Both the position numbers and the translations under genes were made by a program. A stretch of 64,000 nt of DNA from Lachnospiraceae bacterium (GTDB taxonomy: Bacteria > Bacillota > Clostridia > Lachnospirales > Lachnospiraceae), in assembly GCA_017434885.1 (NCBI GenBank), contig JAFSGE010000005.1, positions 410,314 through 474,313 on the forward strand. Reading direction: 5' to 3'. Shown one piece after another: positions 55,793 through 64,000 of this stretch. The notes beneath the pieces are model-generated. The model saw only the letters and a list, made by a program, of their open reading frames with translations, was not told the origin of the DNA and searched no databases. Numbering within the stretch: position 1 is the stretch's first letter; each line of letters begins with the position of its first letter.

Positions 55793-56569
55793 TTGACAGC
55801 ATCCGGAAAAGAATTGACACACAAAACCTTTCTGAACCGAGAATACGCATTTAGTCATGCGCCTCTTGAAAAAGAATTTGAATTTTACGACTACGTAAAG
55901 AGCGGAGATATCGAAAACGTCAAACGTCTCATGACGCCGCTCGCAAGTCACGGATCCGGAATCTTATCCGAAAATCCTTTGCGAAATCTGAAATATCACT
56001 TTATTGTTACAATTGCCTTTATCACAAGATTTTGTGTCGAAGGCGGAATGGAACTGGAAACTGCCTACACCATGAGTGACCTTTACATTTTGAAAGCAGA
56101 CAAGTGCCAGGCGGCAAGCGAGATACACAAGCTGCATCAGACTGCTGTGTTAGACTATACCTCGCAGATGAAAAAAATATCAAGAGAGCATATTTATTCA
56201 AAGCCGGTAATTATCGCAATGGATTACATATATGATCATTTACATACTAAAATTTCAGTTGAAGAAATCGCAGAACATACCACCCTGAGCACTTCTTATT
56301 TATCAAGATTATTTCATCGGGAAACAGGAATTACACTCACCGGCTATATTACAGCCAAGCGTATAGAAGCTGCTCAAAACATGCTCAAATATTCCGATTA
56401 TGCATCTGCTGATATTAGCAACTATCTTGCTTTTTCTACACACAGTCATTTTATCAGCACCTTCAAAAAACACACCGGCATGACCCCCGGCGAATTTCGC
56501 AAAAAACATTATCGGACAGATTGGATTATTCCGTCTCAAACCACAATTTCACAAAAAATTGATATGTAG
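55793..56569 (+). CDS. AraC-family regulator of the glucanase genes
   Basis: A 258-residue protein with an N-terminal unrecognised sensing part (1-150) and two C-terminal helix-turn-helix motifs (ISVEEIAEHTTLSTSYLSRLF and ISNYLAFSTHSHFISTFKKHTG). It starts with TTG at 55793: AGGAGG stands at good spacing and no ATG lies within the first 40 codons. Divergent from the GH5 gene (209-bp gap) and convergent with GH16. Probably switches the glucanases on. Confidence 0.88.
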   Translation: MTASGKELTHKTFLNREYAFSHAPLEKEFEFYDYVKSGDIENVKRLMTPLASHGSGILSENPLRNLKYHFIVTIAFITRFCVEGGMELETAYTMSDLYILKADKCQAASEIHKLHQTAVLDYTSQMKKISREHIYSKPVIIAMDYIYDHLHTKISVEEIAEHTTLSTSYLSRLFHRETGITLTGYITAKRIEAAQNMLKYSDYASADISNYLAFSTHSHFISTFKKHTGMTPGEFRKKHYRTDWIIPSQTTISQKIDM

Positions 56570-56570
56570 T

Positions 56571-56611
56571 AAAAGGGACTGCCGCCAGCTTTTTCGCTAC
56601 GCTACAGTCCC
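56571..56611 (-). terminator. Terminator of the GH16 gene
   Basis: Minus strand stem GGGACTG / CAGTCCC (56611-56605, 56581-56575) followed by TTTT. The plus-strand side is less suited to stop the AraC transcript. Confidence 0.5.
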
Positions 56612-56642
56612 AATTACTGTTACTTGTATTTTTTGAACGTAT

Positions 56643-59033
56643 TTATTTTACTTCTTCTAATATAATATTATCAATATATACTACATGCGGTTTTTTTATA
56701 GTTTTTTCATCAATCACCCCTAAATAGATTGCTACAACCGCATGGTTATCTGTTTCTTCTTCCATCGTAAATGTATGTTCAAATGTGATGTAACCTTTAC
56801 TCGCTCCATGCACCGCTTCTCCCGAATAAGTAACGTCTTCTTCTCCGGGCTTATTGTCCTTCTTCACTTCAATTTTAATTGTACGGTTTAAAGATGTCTT
56901 GGCATCATATTTAATCCTATAGGTTTTTCCTTTTTCTAATTTCAAATCCTTTTGTGTAAGGCAGATTTGCCAATCTTCCTCAGGTATTTGTGTAATGGTA
57001 AATCCTATTGCTCCGCCTTCTGTCAATTCGTCAACCGCGTATGTGGCATCTGCAGACTCATCAACATAGATTTCGTATCCGGTTATTTCATTGGAAAAGT
57101 TACCATTGATAACCTTATCAGCCTCATACATACCGATATTATCCAAATAAACTGTACCTGCTGTCCCCAGCATCAATTCAAGTGATGTTTCCTGCAAGGA
57201 TGCTTCCGTGTGAACCTCACAATAATACTTCTCCGGCTGTGTCGTTAACGGAATTTCAAATGACTGTCCGGCTATTTTTAGCCCAATACTTTTATCTTCT
57301 TCTGCTCTTGCAGTGAATAAAAGCTTGTAATCCTTTTCTCCTTCAACCTTGATACCGGACTGCAATATTACCACATCATCTATCTTCTCTGCCCCATCCG
57401 GCACCGATACCTTTAACTCTCTTGTCAAATTATCATTTGTTACACTAATATCTGTTCCTTCGCAGTTGTTCTCGATTTCCCAGTATCCCAGCCTTGAATT
57501 ACCTTGCTCAAAATTACCGTTATAGATATAATTTCCGTCCGGAAGCATATAAGCTTCCACTCCGCCGGATTCTGCCTGACCGATTTTCTCGATTCTTACA
57601 TTTGTAATGTGGACTGTTTCTTTTGAACCCATTGCGCCCATATTAAATTCAACACGTCCGTTGGCATCATCTTCTTCATTCATTGTGAACTCAAATTCAT
57701 AGTTTTGTGATTCTGTTGATAGCTTTACCGTCTGGTCATCAAAATATCGGATAAAATTGAGATCAGGTGCTGAAATATTCGTCACCAATTTTCTTTCCTT
57801 ATCAGCATAAGCATCAAATGATAATTTATATTTTCCGCCTTTGGATAAGGGAATGCCGGCTTGTACCAACTGCACACTATACTCTTCCGTTCCGCTTTCT
57901 GATGTTGCAATATGAATTGCCTGATCAGAAATACTTGCTTCTGCTACACCGGAATGAAACAATAAAAATTTCCAGTTTTCATCATCTGTTAAATTTTCAT
58001 TTTCTTCAAACATACTGTTTGACACAAGGTTCCCTGTTTCATCGGCTGTTTTTATGGTCACATTTTTTTCCGGTTTTTTTACATCTGTATCATATTCCGG
58101 TTTTTGATATACTCTGACATAATCAACCACCATTCTTGCGTTCTCTTCAAACTTGGTAGACGCATCAGGGTATCCTACCCAGCTACCGCCAACTGCCACA
58201 TTCAAAATCATATAGAAAGGTTGATCATATGGTGCCGGATAGGCCACTTCATCAAATCCTTTTCTTTTGGTAAACCAGTCACTCTCTGAGTAATAAAGTT
58301 CATTATCTACATAAAAACGGATTTCGCCCGGGTCCCATTCACATGCAAATACATGAAACTCATCAGAAAAATTACCCTCTGACAACTGATAAGTACCCTG
58401 CCTTTGTGAATGAGGCTCTCCAAAATGCAATGTGCCATGGGCGAGCGTCACATCATCTCCCAGCACTTCCATAATATCAATTTCGCCGCATTTAGGCCAC
58501 TGACCATAAAAACTCTCATCCGTCGGCATCATCCAAAACGCCGGCAAAAATCCTTTTCCATTCGGCACTTTACATCTGGCTTCAAATCTTCCATAAGTAA
58601 AATCATGCTTATTTTGTGTATTAATTCTTCCTGATGTATAATAATCAGAGCCATCCTTTTTCATTTTAACAGGCTGTATCACCAAGCATCCGTCTTCAAG
58701 AAAAATGTTTTCTTCACTGTCTACATATTCCTGCCATTCTGCATTTACCCAGCCCGGCTCATGATACTCATAATTCCAGTCATCCAGATTTAATGTATCC
58801 CCGTCAAAATTATCTTCCCATACCAGCTCATACTCCGAATCAATTGTTATCGCATCAACTTCTTCCGGCTCTGATTTTTGATTTTCCTTCTCTGCGTTCA
58901 CTTCTTCTGTTATCACTTTGCTTTCCTCTGTATCAGCAACCTTTACTTCATCCTGTGACATCGCAAATACAACGCAGAAAATCACAATAGCCAATATAAA
59001 AGTAACTCCAACTATAGCTCTTTTTTTATTCAT
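56643..59033 (-). CDS. Secreted GH16 beta-glucanase with carbohydrate-binding modules
   Basis: A 796-residue enzyme. N-terminal membrane anchor (about 6-25), Glu-rich linker, GH16 catalytic domain (about 60-320) with the family motif EIDIME (Glu184, Asp186, Glu189), and then three CBM4/9-like beta modules (roughly 350-490, 500-635, 640-790), each beginning with NxxFE/NGNF-type segments. It should cleave mixed-linkage or 1,3-beta-glucans outside the cell and feed the GH5 enzyme. ATG at 59033 is chosen for GGGAAGAGG. Confidence 0.92.
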   Translation of the reverse strand: MNKKRAIVGVTFILAIVIFCVVFAMSQDEVKVADTEESKVITEEVNAEKENQKSEPEEVDAITIDSEYELVWEDNFDGDTLNLDDWNYEYHEPGWVNAEWQEYVDSEENIFLEDGCLVIQPVKMKKDGSDYYTSGRINTQNKHDFTYGRFEARCKVPNGKGFLPAFWMMPTDESFYGQWPKCGEIDIMEVLGDDVTLAHGTLHFGEPHSQRQGTYQLSEGNFSDEFHVFACEWDPGEIRFYVDNELYYSESDWFTKRKGFDEVAYPAPYDQPFYMILNVAVGGSWVGYPDASTKFEENARMVVDYVRVYQKPEYDTDVKKPEKNVTIKTADETGNLVSNSMFEENENLTDDENWKFLLFHSGVAEASISDQAIHIATSESGTEEYSVQLVQAGIPLSKGGKYKLSFDAYADKERKLVTNISAPDLNFIRYFDDQTVKLSTESQNYEFEFTMNEEDDANGRVEFNMGAMGSKETVHITNVRIEKIGQAESGGVEAYMLPDGNYIYNGNFEQGNSRLGYWEIENNCEGTDISVTNDNLTRELKVSVPDGAEKIDDVVILQSGIKVEGEKDYKLLFTARAEEDKSIGLKIAGQSFEIPLTTQPEKYYCEVHTEASLQETSLELMLGTAGTVYLDNIGMYEADKVINGNFSNEITGYEIYVDESADATYAVDELTEGGAIGFTITQIPEEDWQICLTQKDLKLEKGKTYRIKYDAKTSLNRTIKIEVKKDNKPGEEDVTYSGEAVHGASKGYITFEHTFTMEEETDNHAVVAIYLGVIDEKTIKKPHVVYIDNIILEEVK

Positions 59034-59152
59034 ACCTCTTCCCTCTCCCATTTTCTGTTTTTACTACTGTTTCTATCGATATCATATCTTTGCTGAACAT
59101 TTGAAACTATTAAATTTTTGTCATTTATATCGATTTTTTGACATAAAAGCAT

Positions 59153-59196
59153 AAAAAAAGAAGTTGAGCACTAATTACTGTGTGCAACAACCTCTT
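59153..59196 (-). terminator. Terminator of galT
   Basis: Minus strand hairpin AAGAGGTTGTTGCAC paired with GTGCTCAACTTCTT (two mismatches), then TTTTTTT. It lies 17 bp past galT. Confidence 0.75.
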
Positions 59197-59212
59197 TTCA
59201 TTTTATTTATTT

Positions 59213-60727
59213 CTAAATGCTCTCAATAAATCTGTCGAATGCTTTCTGACCTTCCGATGTTCTCTTATACACGCCTGCATCTTCAAGCACTTGCATAAAC
59301 ACAAGTCCGATTTCCTTCTCTACAATTTCATCGATATTAGAAGCATCAACGGTATCATATTTAGCAGTAAATTCATCTACCCAGTCAGCATGCTTTTCAA
59401 GCACTTCATCCTTACGAAGGTCATCGCCTGCAAGCATTGCTGCCTTAAGCTGTTCCATCTCCCCCTTTAATCTGGCAGGAAGAACGGCAAGTCCCATTAC
59501 CTCAATCAGACCGATATTTTCTTTCTTAATATGGTGCAAATTTGCATGAGGATGATAAACACCCAAAGGATGTTCCTCTGTGGTAATGTTGTTACGAAGT
59601 ACCAAATCAAGCTCATACTTATCACCGCGCTTGCGGGCAATAGGTGTAATGGTATTGTGAGGTTCCCCGTCGGTCTCGGCAAAAACAAATGCTGCCTCGT
59701 CGGTATATGCTCTCCACTTCTCCAAAATCACATCGGCAAGTGCAATAATTCTGTCAGTGTCTACACCACTCAAACGAATTACGGACATAGGCCATTTTAC
59801 AACACCGGCTTCCACATCCGCAAAGCCCTCTACCGCAAAGGTTCTCTCCACAGGCGCTTTTGCCATGGCAAACTCATAGTTGCCGCCCTGGAAATGATCA
59901 TGACTCAAAATCGAACCGCCAACAATGGGCAAATCCGCATTGGAGCCTACAAAATAATGAGGAAACTGCTTTACAAAGTCAAACAGCTTGCAGAACGTAT
60001 TATGTTCAATTTTCATAGGAATGTGCTGTCCGTTAAACACAATGCAGTGCTCGTTATAATATACATAAGGAGAATACTGGAATCCCCACTTATCTCCCTG
60101 AATAGTTACAGGAATAATGCGATGATTCTGTCTTGCGGGATGGTTCACTCTTCCCGCATAACCTTCGTTTTCCATGCACAGCAGGCACTTAGGGTAGCCT
60201 GACTGCTTAGCGTTCTTGGCAGCCGCTATAGCCTTGGGATCTTTTTCCGGCTTGGAAAGATTAATGGTAATATCCAGGTCTCCGTACTGTGTGGGCGCAA
60301 TCCATTTCATATCCTTTTTGATTCGGTATCTGCGGATATAATCAGAGTCACAGCTCATTTTATAATAAAAGTCAGTCGCCTCCTTGGGGCTCTTCTCATA
60401 CAATTCATTAAATGTACGAATCACTTCACTTGGACGGGGCATCAGCACACTCATAATTTTAGTATCAAACAAATCACGATATACCACACCGTTATCTTCC
60501 ATGAGCCCTGCCTCGTAAGCATAGTCAAGCATCTTAGAAAGAATCTCTTCCAGTTCCTCCGGCTGTGTATTTTCTATCTCCGCCAAAGTCTTTTCATCTA
60601 AATCCTCCAGTTCTTCCAAACCAAACAACTCAAGCAATCTGTTTGTGGTATAAATTTTGTCTTCAGGCAATACCAATCCTGTCCCCATTCCATACGCAAC
60701 TAACTTTCTGATAGCAACCTGTATCAT
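59213..60727 (-). CDS. galT: UDP-glucose-hexose-1-phosphate uridylyltransferase, Gram-positive type
   Basis: Second enzyme of the Leloir pathway, transferring UMP between UDP-glucose and galactose-1-phosphate. The 504-residue length and lack of the E. coli type zinc motif identify the Gram-positive class. The catalytic region shows SILSHDHFQGGNYEFAMAKAP and the later GVYHPHANLHHIKKENIG. It follows galK by 89 bp in the same direction. galE is not in the window. Confidence 0.96.
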   Translation of the reverse strand: MIQVAIRKLVAYGMGTGLVLPEDKIYTTNRLLELFGLEELEDLDEKTLAEIENTQPEELEEILSKMLDYAYEAGLMEDNGVVYRDLFDTKIMSVLMPRPSEVIRTFNELYEKSPKEATDFYYKMSCDSDYIRRYRIKKDMKWIAPTQYGDLDITINLSKPEKDPKAIAAAKNAKQSGYPKCLLCMENEGYAGRVNHPARQNHRIIPVTIQGDKWGFQYSPYVYYNEHCIVFNGQHIPMKIEHNTFCKLFDFVKQFPHYFVGSNADLPIVGGSILSHDHFQGGNYEFAMAKAPVERTFAVEGFADVEAGVVKWPMSVIRLSGVDTDRIIALADVILEKWRAYTDEAAFVFAETDGEPHNTITPIARKRGDKYELDLVLRNNITTEEHPLGVYHPHANLHHIKKENIGLIEVMGLAVLPARLKGEMEQLKAAMLAGDDLRKDEVLEKHADWVDEFTAKYDTVDASNIDEIVEKEIGLVFMQVLEDAGVYKRTSEGQKAFDRFIESI

Positions 60728-60816
60728 CTCAAAAACCTCTCTTTACCAATCATTACAATCTCTGTTGTTCTGCAAATACGCTTTTTCAACTTATAGCCCT
60801 TCACGCTGCGTTGTTA

Positions 60817-61980
60817 TTACAGCACAGTGGGACCGTCGCCTACTTCTACCACATAGAAATCTGCGGCATAACCGATTTTTGCAAGATAAGCATCTCCTAC
60901 CTGTTTCTTAAAGGTTTCAATTGCTTCATCCTTTACAATACTTACGGTACATCCGCCAAAGCCTGCACCTGTCATACGGGAACCGATAACGCCTTCCACC
61001 TTCCATGCTTCTTCCACCAATGTGTCAAGTTCGATGCCTGTTACTTCATAATCATCACGAAGGGAAACATGAGATGAATTCATCAGCTGTCCAAACTGTG
61101 CAATATCATTTGCTTCAAGTGCAGCTACTGCCTTTAAGGTTCTCTGATTCTCATAAACAGCATGTTTTGCACGTCTTACTCTCACTTCATCTTTAATAGC
61201 AGATTTGTAGGTTTCAAACTGTTCTTCGGTAAGATTTCCCAGACCGGCAATGTCAACTACTGTCTGTAACTCTGCAAGAGCAGTCTCACATTCACTTCTT
61301 CTTTCATTATATTTAGAATCGCCAAGTCCGCGCTTTTTGTTGCTGCATGCGATTACAATCTTAGCACCTTCCAGTTTTACAGGTGCATAGGTGTAAGATA
61401 AATCAGCAGTATCTAAGAAAATAGCATGGTCTTTTTTGCCCATGGCAATGGCAAACTGATCCATAATACCGCAATTTACGCCGTTGAATTTATTTTCGGA
61501 AAACTGTCCGATTAATGCCAAATCCTGATTGCTCACTTCAAAGCCAAAGAAGTCGCGCAGGATAGCTCCTGTCAATACCTCTACAGATGCAGAAGATGAC
61601 AAACCGGAACCGTTGGGAATGTTACCGTTTAACAAAATATCCATACCGCAGGGAATTACATATCCCTTCTCACCAAACGCCCACATCACTCCCTTGGGAT
61701 AATTGGTCCAGTCAGCTTCCTTCTCAGGCTTAAGGCCCTCTATGCTTGATTCAATCACACCAAGCTGTTCGAAATTCATGGAATAAAAACGAAGCTTCTT
61801 ATCGTCTCTTTTTCTTGCAACGGCATAAGTACCGATAGTCAGCGCACAGGGAAATACATGACCTGCATTATAGTCAGTATGTTCTCCGATTAAGTTTACT
61901 CTTCCCGGTGCAAAAAATACTTTAACCCCTTCAACATCTCCGAATACTTCTTCAAATTTCTTTAAAACGATTTCTTTCAT
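60817..61980 (-). CDS. galK: Galactokinase
   Basis: Phosphorylates galactose to galactose-1-phosphate. A 387-residue GHMP kinase: galactose signature GRVNLIGEHTDYN (about 26-38), phosphate loop PNGSGLSSSASVEV (about 122-135), and C-terminal GSRMTGAGFGGCTV. ATG at 61980 is preferred for GGAGG (longer frame open to 61995). First gene of galK-galT. An AraC gene lies immediately upstream in the same direction but is separated by a strong terminator. Confidence 0.97.
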   Translation of the reverse strand: MKEIVLKKFEEVFGDVEGVKVFFAPGRVNLIGEHTDYNAGHVFPCALTIGTYAVARKRDDKKLRFYSMNFEQLGVIESSIEGLKPEKEADWTNYPKGVMWAFGEKGYVIPCGMDILLNGNIPNGSGLSSSASVEVLTGAILRDFFGFEVSNQDLALIGQFSENKFNGVNCGIMDQFAIAMGKKDHAIFLDTADLSYTYAPVKLEGAKIVIACSNKKRGLGDSKYNERRSECETALAELQTVVDIAGLGNLTEEQFETYKSAIKDEVRVRRAKHAVYENQRTLKAVAALEANDIAQFGQLMNSSHVSLRDDYEVTGIELDTLVEEAWKVEGVIGSRMTGAGFGGCTVSIVKDEAIETFKKQVGDAYLAKIGYAADFYVVEVGDGPTVL

Positions 61981-62040
61981 CTGCGTAACCTCCAATTTTA
62001 AATACCTTTTACTAACCTTATGTTATGATATTGCTTTCAA

Positions 62041-62073
62041 AAAAAATAGACAGGTTTGTTATACAAACCTGTC
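62041..62073 (-). terminator. Terminator between the AraC gene and galK
   Basis: Perfect 10-bp stem GACAGGTTTG / CAAACCTGTC with a 5-base loop (62049-62058, 62064-62073), followed by TATTTTTT on the minus strand. Confidence 0.92.
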
Positions 62074-62079
62074 AAAATG

Positions 62080-62982
62080 TTAACTGTTTATTTGATTAAT
62101 CTGATTAATAAAGTCCTCGACCTGCTTTAAATACTCTTTATTTTTTCTTGTTTCTCCCTTTTGCATCTCTTTGCGGTAAGCGGAAGGAGACATTTTTTTC
62201 ATCTGCTTGAATGATTTTGTAAAAACAAGAGGGTCGGTATACCCGCAGGAAAGCGCAATACTTTCAATAGGAAGAGCGGTCAGTTGCAAAAGCTCTGTAG
62301 CCTTGGTAATGCGGAAGGTCGTCAAAAACTGCTGTGGTGACATTCCCGTAGCTTCATGAAACAGTGTATACAAATAACTCCTGTTGATACAGACATAATC
62401 CGCCACATCCGTAATCTTAATGGGGTTACAGTAATTTCCCTGGATAAACTCAACCGCACGTCTTACATAATTGTCCGCACGACTGCTCTCACCCTTTTCC
62501 TCGATAGTCACACCCTCTGCTATCAGAGATAAAAACATCTGAAGCTGTCCGTTTCTTCGAAGGTCATTTGCCACACCAAAGGTATTATGCTCCATCATAT
62601 CTTTAACCACCTGATAAAGCTCTTTCTCCTTCTCTGATTTAAAAATCGGATTGCTTAAAGAAAATCCCATAGCCTTTACCAGATCCGGTGCCAGACTTCC
62701 GCCAAAGCCAACCCATACATAAGTCCATGGGTCTTCTTCATCTGCCTGATAAAAAGCAAGCTCTTCCGGGGGAATCAGAAAGCCGTAACCCTGTTCCAGC
62801 GGATACTCCTTGCCGCCAATAGAAAATTTTCCTTTACCGCTCAGCACAAAATGAATCAGATAATGAGGTTTAATGGCAGGTCCGAAGCTGTGCAAAGGCT
62901 CTGTACGCGACAAGCCGCAACAGTTTACAAACAAACTGCCGTCTTTTCCTTTGGCAAATTCTAATTTGTACGCTTTCTCCAT
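62080..62982 (-). CDS. AraC-family regulator (cupin sensor), likely galactose control
   Basis: A 300-residue regulator of the arabinose-binding kind: N-terminal cupin domain (about 25-150; GKGKFSIGGKEYPLEQGYGFLIPP) and two helix-turn-helix motifs at the end (ITDVADYVCINRSYLYTLF and IESIALSCGYTDPLVFTKSFKQ). ATG at 62982 follows GAGGGAAAG (frame opens at a GTG one codon before). Adjacent to galK and galT, which it may control. The ligand is probably a galactoside, by neighbourhood only. Confidence 0.9.
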   Translation of the reverse strand: MEKAYKLEFAKGKDGSLFVNCCGLSRTEPLHSFGPAIKPHYLIHFVLSGKGKFSIGGKEYPLEQGYGFLIPPEELAFYQADEEDPWTYVWVGFGGSLAPDLVKAMGFSLSNPIFKSEKEKELYQVVKDMMEHNTFGVANDLRRNGQLQMFLSLIAEGVTIEEKGESSRADNYVRRAVEFIQGNYCNPIKITDVADYVCINRSYLYTLFHEATGMSPQQFLTTFRITKATELLQLTALPIESIALSCGYTDPLVFTKSFKQMKKMSPSAYRKEMQKGETRKNKEYLKQVEDFINQINQINS

Positions 62983-63030
62983 CACTTTCCCTCATTTTTC
63001 TCTGCACTGCTTCAAACGTATTTTCTTTGA

Positions 63031-63807
63031 TTACTGCTCTGCAGCTTTCTCTTCTGTTTCTTCCTTCACATCAGCCGCCTCTTCTGTTGATTCTGCTGAG
63101 CCCTCACCATCTGCAGTCTCCGAATTTTCTGTTTCAGATTCTTTGGGCTCCTCCGCAAGAATAACAGCGCTTGCCTCTTCGTCATAAACCAGTGTCAAAA
63201 GTTTACCGCTCTCATCATAGGTTTCCACAGGCAGTACAAATTCATATTTCGCACCTTCTGTTTCTTCTATCACAAATAACCACGGTGTATTATTTACATC
63301 TCTCTGAATCATTAGGCCGGTCATGGTTTGTCCGTTTTCTAACGATGTCAGGCCTTCCAACACATTCTGTGGTACACCGGTTTCATCTTCCTGATACAGC
63401 TTTACGGAAATAATTTCTTTTCCGGAGTTATTGATTACGGTAATAGGTATAGGTATCAGCACTGCTGCCTCTTCCTCCACCTTTACATTCTGCAAAGCTG
63501 TATAAAATTCCTCATAAGATGCAATCAGCGTATCCATAATTTCAATCAGCATATCAATCTCTTCATCCTGCATATCATTCAGATTGTACGCTTCCACATC
63601 TGCAATTTTTCCTTGCAGGGCAACAAGCTGCTCATACATGGAGTCATCGTTTACATTATTGTGTGCCTCTACTACTTTATTGTTTGTTTCGATTAACTGC
63701 GAATACTTCTTCTGTGCCTCCAGTACTTTTTCTTCGGAAGGTCCGCAGGCTGTCACCATCAGACATAAACTGCATATTATAAAAAGAGTTCTGATTTTCT
63801 TTAACAT
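63031..63807 (-). CDS. Lipoprotein, unknown function
   Basis: A 258-residue lipoprotein: basic start MLKKIRT, hydrophobic core, lipobox VTACG near residue 21. A helical segment (about 30-105) precedes a beta-rich domain (about 110-215), and the C-terminus is a Glu/Ser/Ala tail (about 220-258). No family recognised. ATG at 63807 is used; the frame opens with a TTG four codons earlier, too close to the AGAAAGG site. It is separated by 48 bp from the AraC gene downstream. Confidence 0.75.
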   Translation of the reverse strand: MLKKIRTLFIICSLCLMVTACGPSEEKVLEAQKKYSQLIETNNKVVEAHNNVNDDSMYEQLVALQGKIADVEAYNLNDMQDEEIDMLIEIMDTLIASYEEFYTALQNVKVEEEAAVLIPIPITVINNSGKEIISVKLYQEDETGVPQNVLEGLTSLENGQTMTGLMIQRDVNNTPWLFVIEETEGAKYEFVLPVETYDESGKLLTLVYDEEASAVILAEEPKESETENSETADGEGSAESTEEAADVKEETEEKAAEQ

Positions 63808-63917
63808 GTCACAAAGCAAGCCTTTCTGTTTCTTTTATTCATACTTTTTCAAAATATCACATACATTAGTATAAAAAAACAACGAAAAAAAAGCAAGGAA
63901 ATATATTGGAAAAATAC

Positions 63918-63946
63918 TTGACAAAGCAGAGAGGATATTTTAAAAT
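63918..63946 (+). promoter_or_regulatory. Sigma-A promoter of the tRNA gene
   Basis: Perfect TTGACA (63918-63923), 17-bp spacer, TAAAAT (63941-63946), 22 bp before the tRNA. The strong match suits a stable-RNA promoter. Confidence 0.85.
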
Positions 63947-63968
63947 GTTTTTTGTGCCACGAGCATGA

Positions 63969-64000
63969 GCCCAGATAGCTCAGTTGGTAGAGCAGAGGAC
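63969..64000 (+). tRNA. tRNA gene, 5' part (anticodon outside the window; possibly tRNA-Phe)
   Basis: The first 32 bases are present: acceptor strand GCCCAGA, T8-A9, D arm GCTC-AGTTGGTA-GAGC with the invariant bases, and the 5' half of the anticodon stem AGAGGAC. The anticodon itself lies past the right edge. The sequence up to here agrees with a Phe tRNA of Clostridia, but identity cannot be proved. Confidence 0.85.

Overview
The window looks like chromosomal DNA of a motile, spore-forming, low-to-mid GC Gram-positive of the Clostridia, most likely a Lachnospiraceae-type gut anaerobe. Evidence: Shine-Dalgarno AGGAGG sites and sigma-A promoters throughout, flagellar rod genes next to an mreB/mbl gene (the B. 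subtilis mbl-flhO-flhP order), comF next to the flagellar yvyF-type gene, a SpmB spore-maturation protein, SEC-C-tagged methionine aminopeptidase, split transketolase, the cdaA-cdaR-glmM operon, several AraC regulators and the Gram-positive form of GalT. Most genes lie on the minus strand. No prophage, insertion sequence, CRISPR array or rRNA was seen.

Layout. 1-962: start of ftsH. 1140-9158: an ECF sigma/anti-sigma pair flanked by a transglutaminase-like membrane protein and two large acidic lipoproteins, with an ECF-like promoter in front. 9218-12949: GDP-fucose synthesis (gmd, a polytopic membrane protein, fcl). 13083-16721: AraC regulator, divergent PAP2 protein, dTDP-rhamnose reductase, DUF3048 lipoprotein. 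16771-22054: HPr, glmM-cdaR-cdaA (cyclic-di-AMP and cell-wall precursor supply) and two membrane proteins. 22078-28866: yvyF, comF, recD2, then the flagellar rod operon with an unusual structured repeat inside it. 29171-37591: EAL protein, uvrBA with a LexA box, map, bacteriohemerythrin. 37619-41075: a decayed gene, then rpe and split transketolase (pentose phosphate branch). 41237-47753: DUF885 protein, membrane-anchored Mrr-type nuclease, AEC transporter, spmB, radical SAM protein, nitroreductase. 47846-54308: the most interesting block (below). 54362-59033: a possible micro-peptide, then GH5 and GH16 beta-glucanases with an AraC regulator. 59213-62982: galT, galK and AraC regulator. 63031-64000: lipoprotein and the start of a tRNA gene.

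Best candidate for an undescribed system: 47846-54308. It joins an OmpR-type response regulator and histidine kinase, a polytopic membrane protein, a cardiolipin-synthase-like phospholipase D enzyme, three paralogous two-TM proteins of no family I recognise, a 71-residue protein built of 11-residue amphipathic repeats, and a coiled-coil/zinc-ribbon protein. Three promoters inside the block share one architecture: 11-bp direct repeats of the form WTGTTTC (plus-strand reading) ending exactly 8 bp from the -10 box. A related pair of repeats precedes the response regulator gene. This is what a self-contained two-component regulon acting on the membrane would look like. The function (envelope stress or lipid remodelling) is inference.
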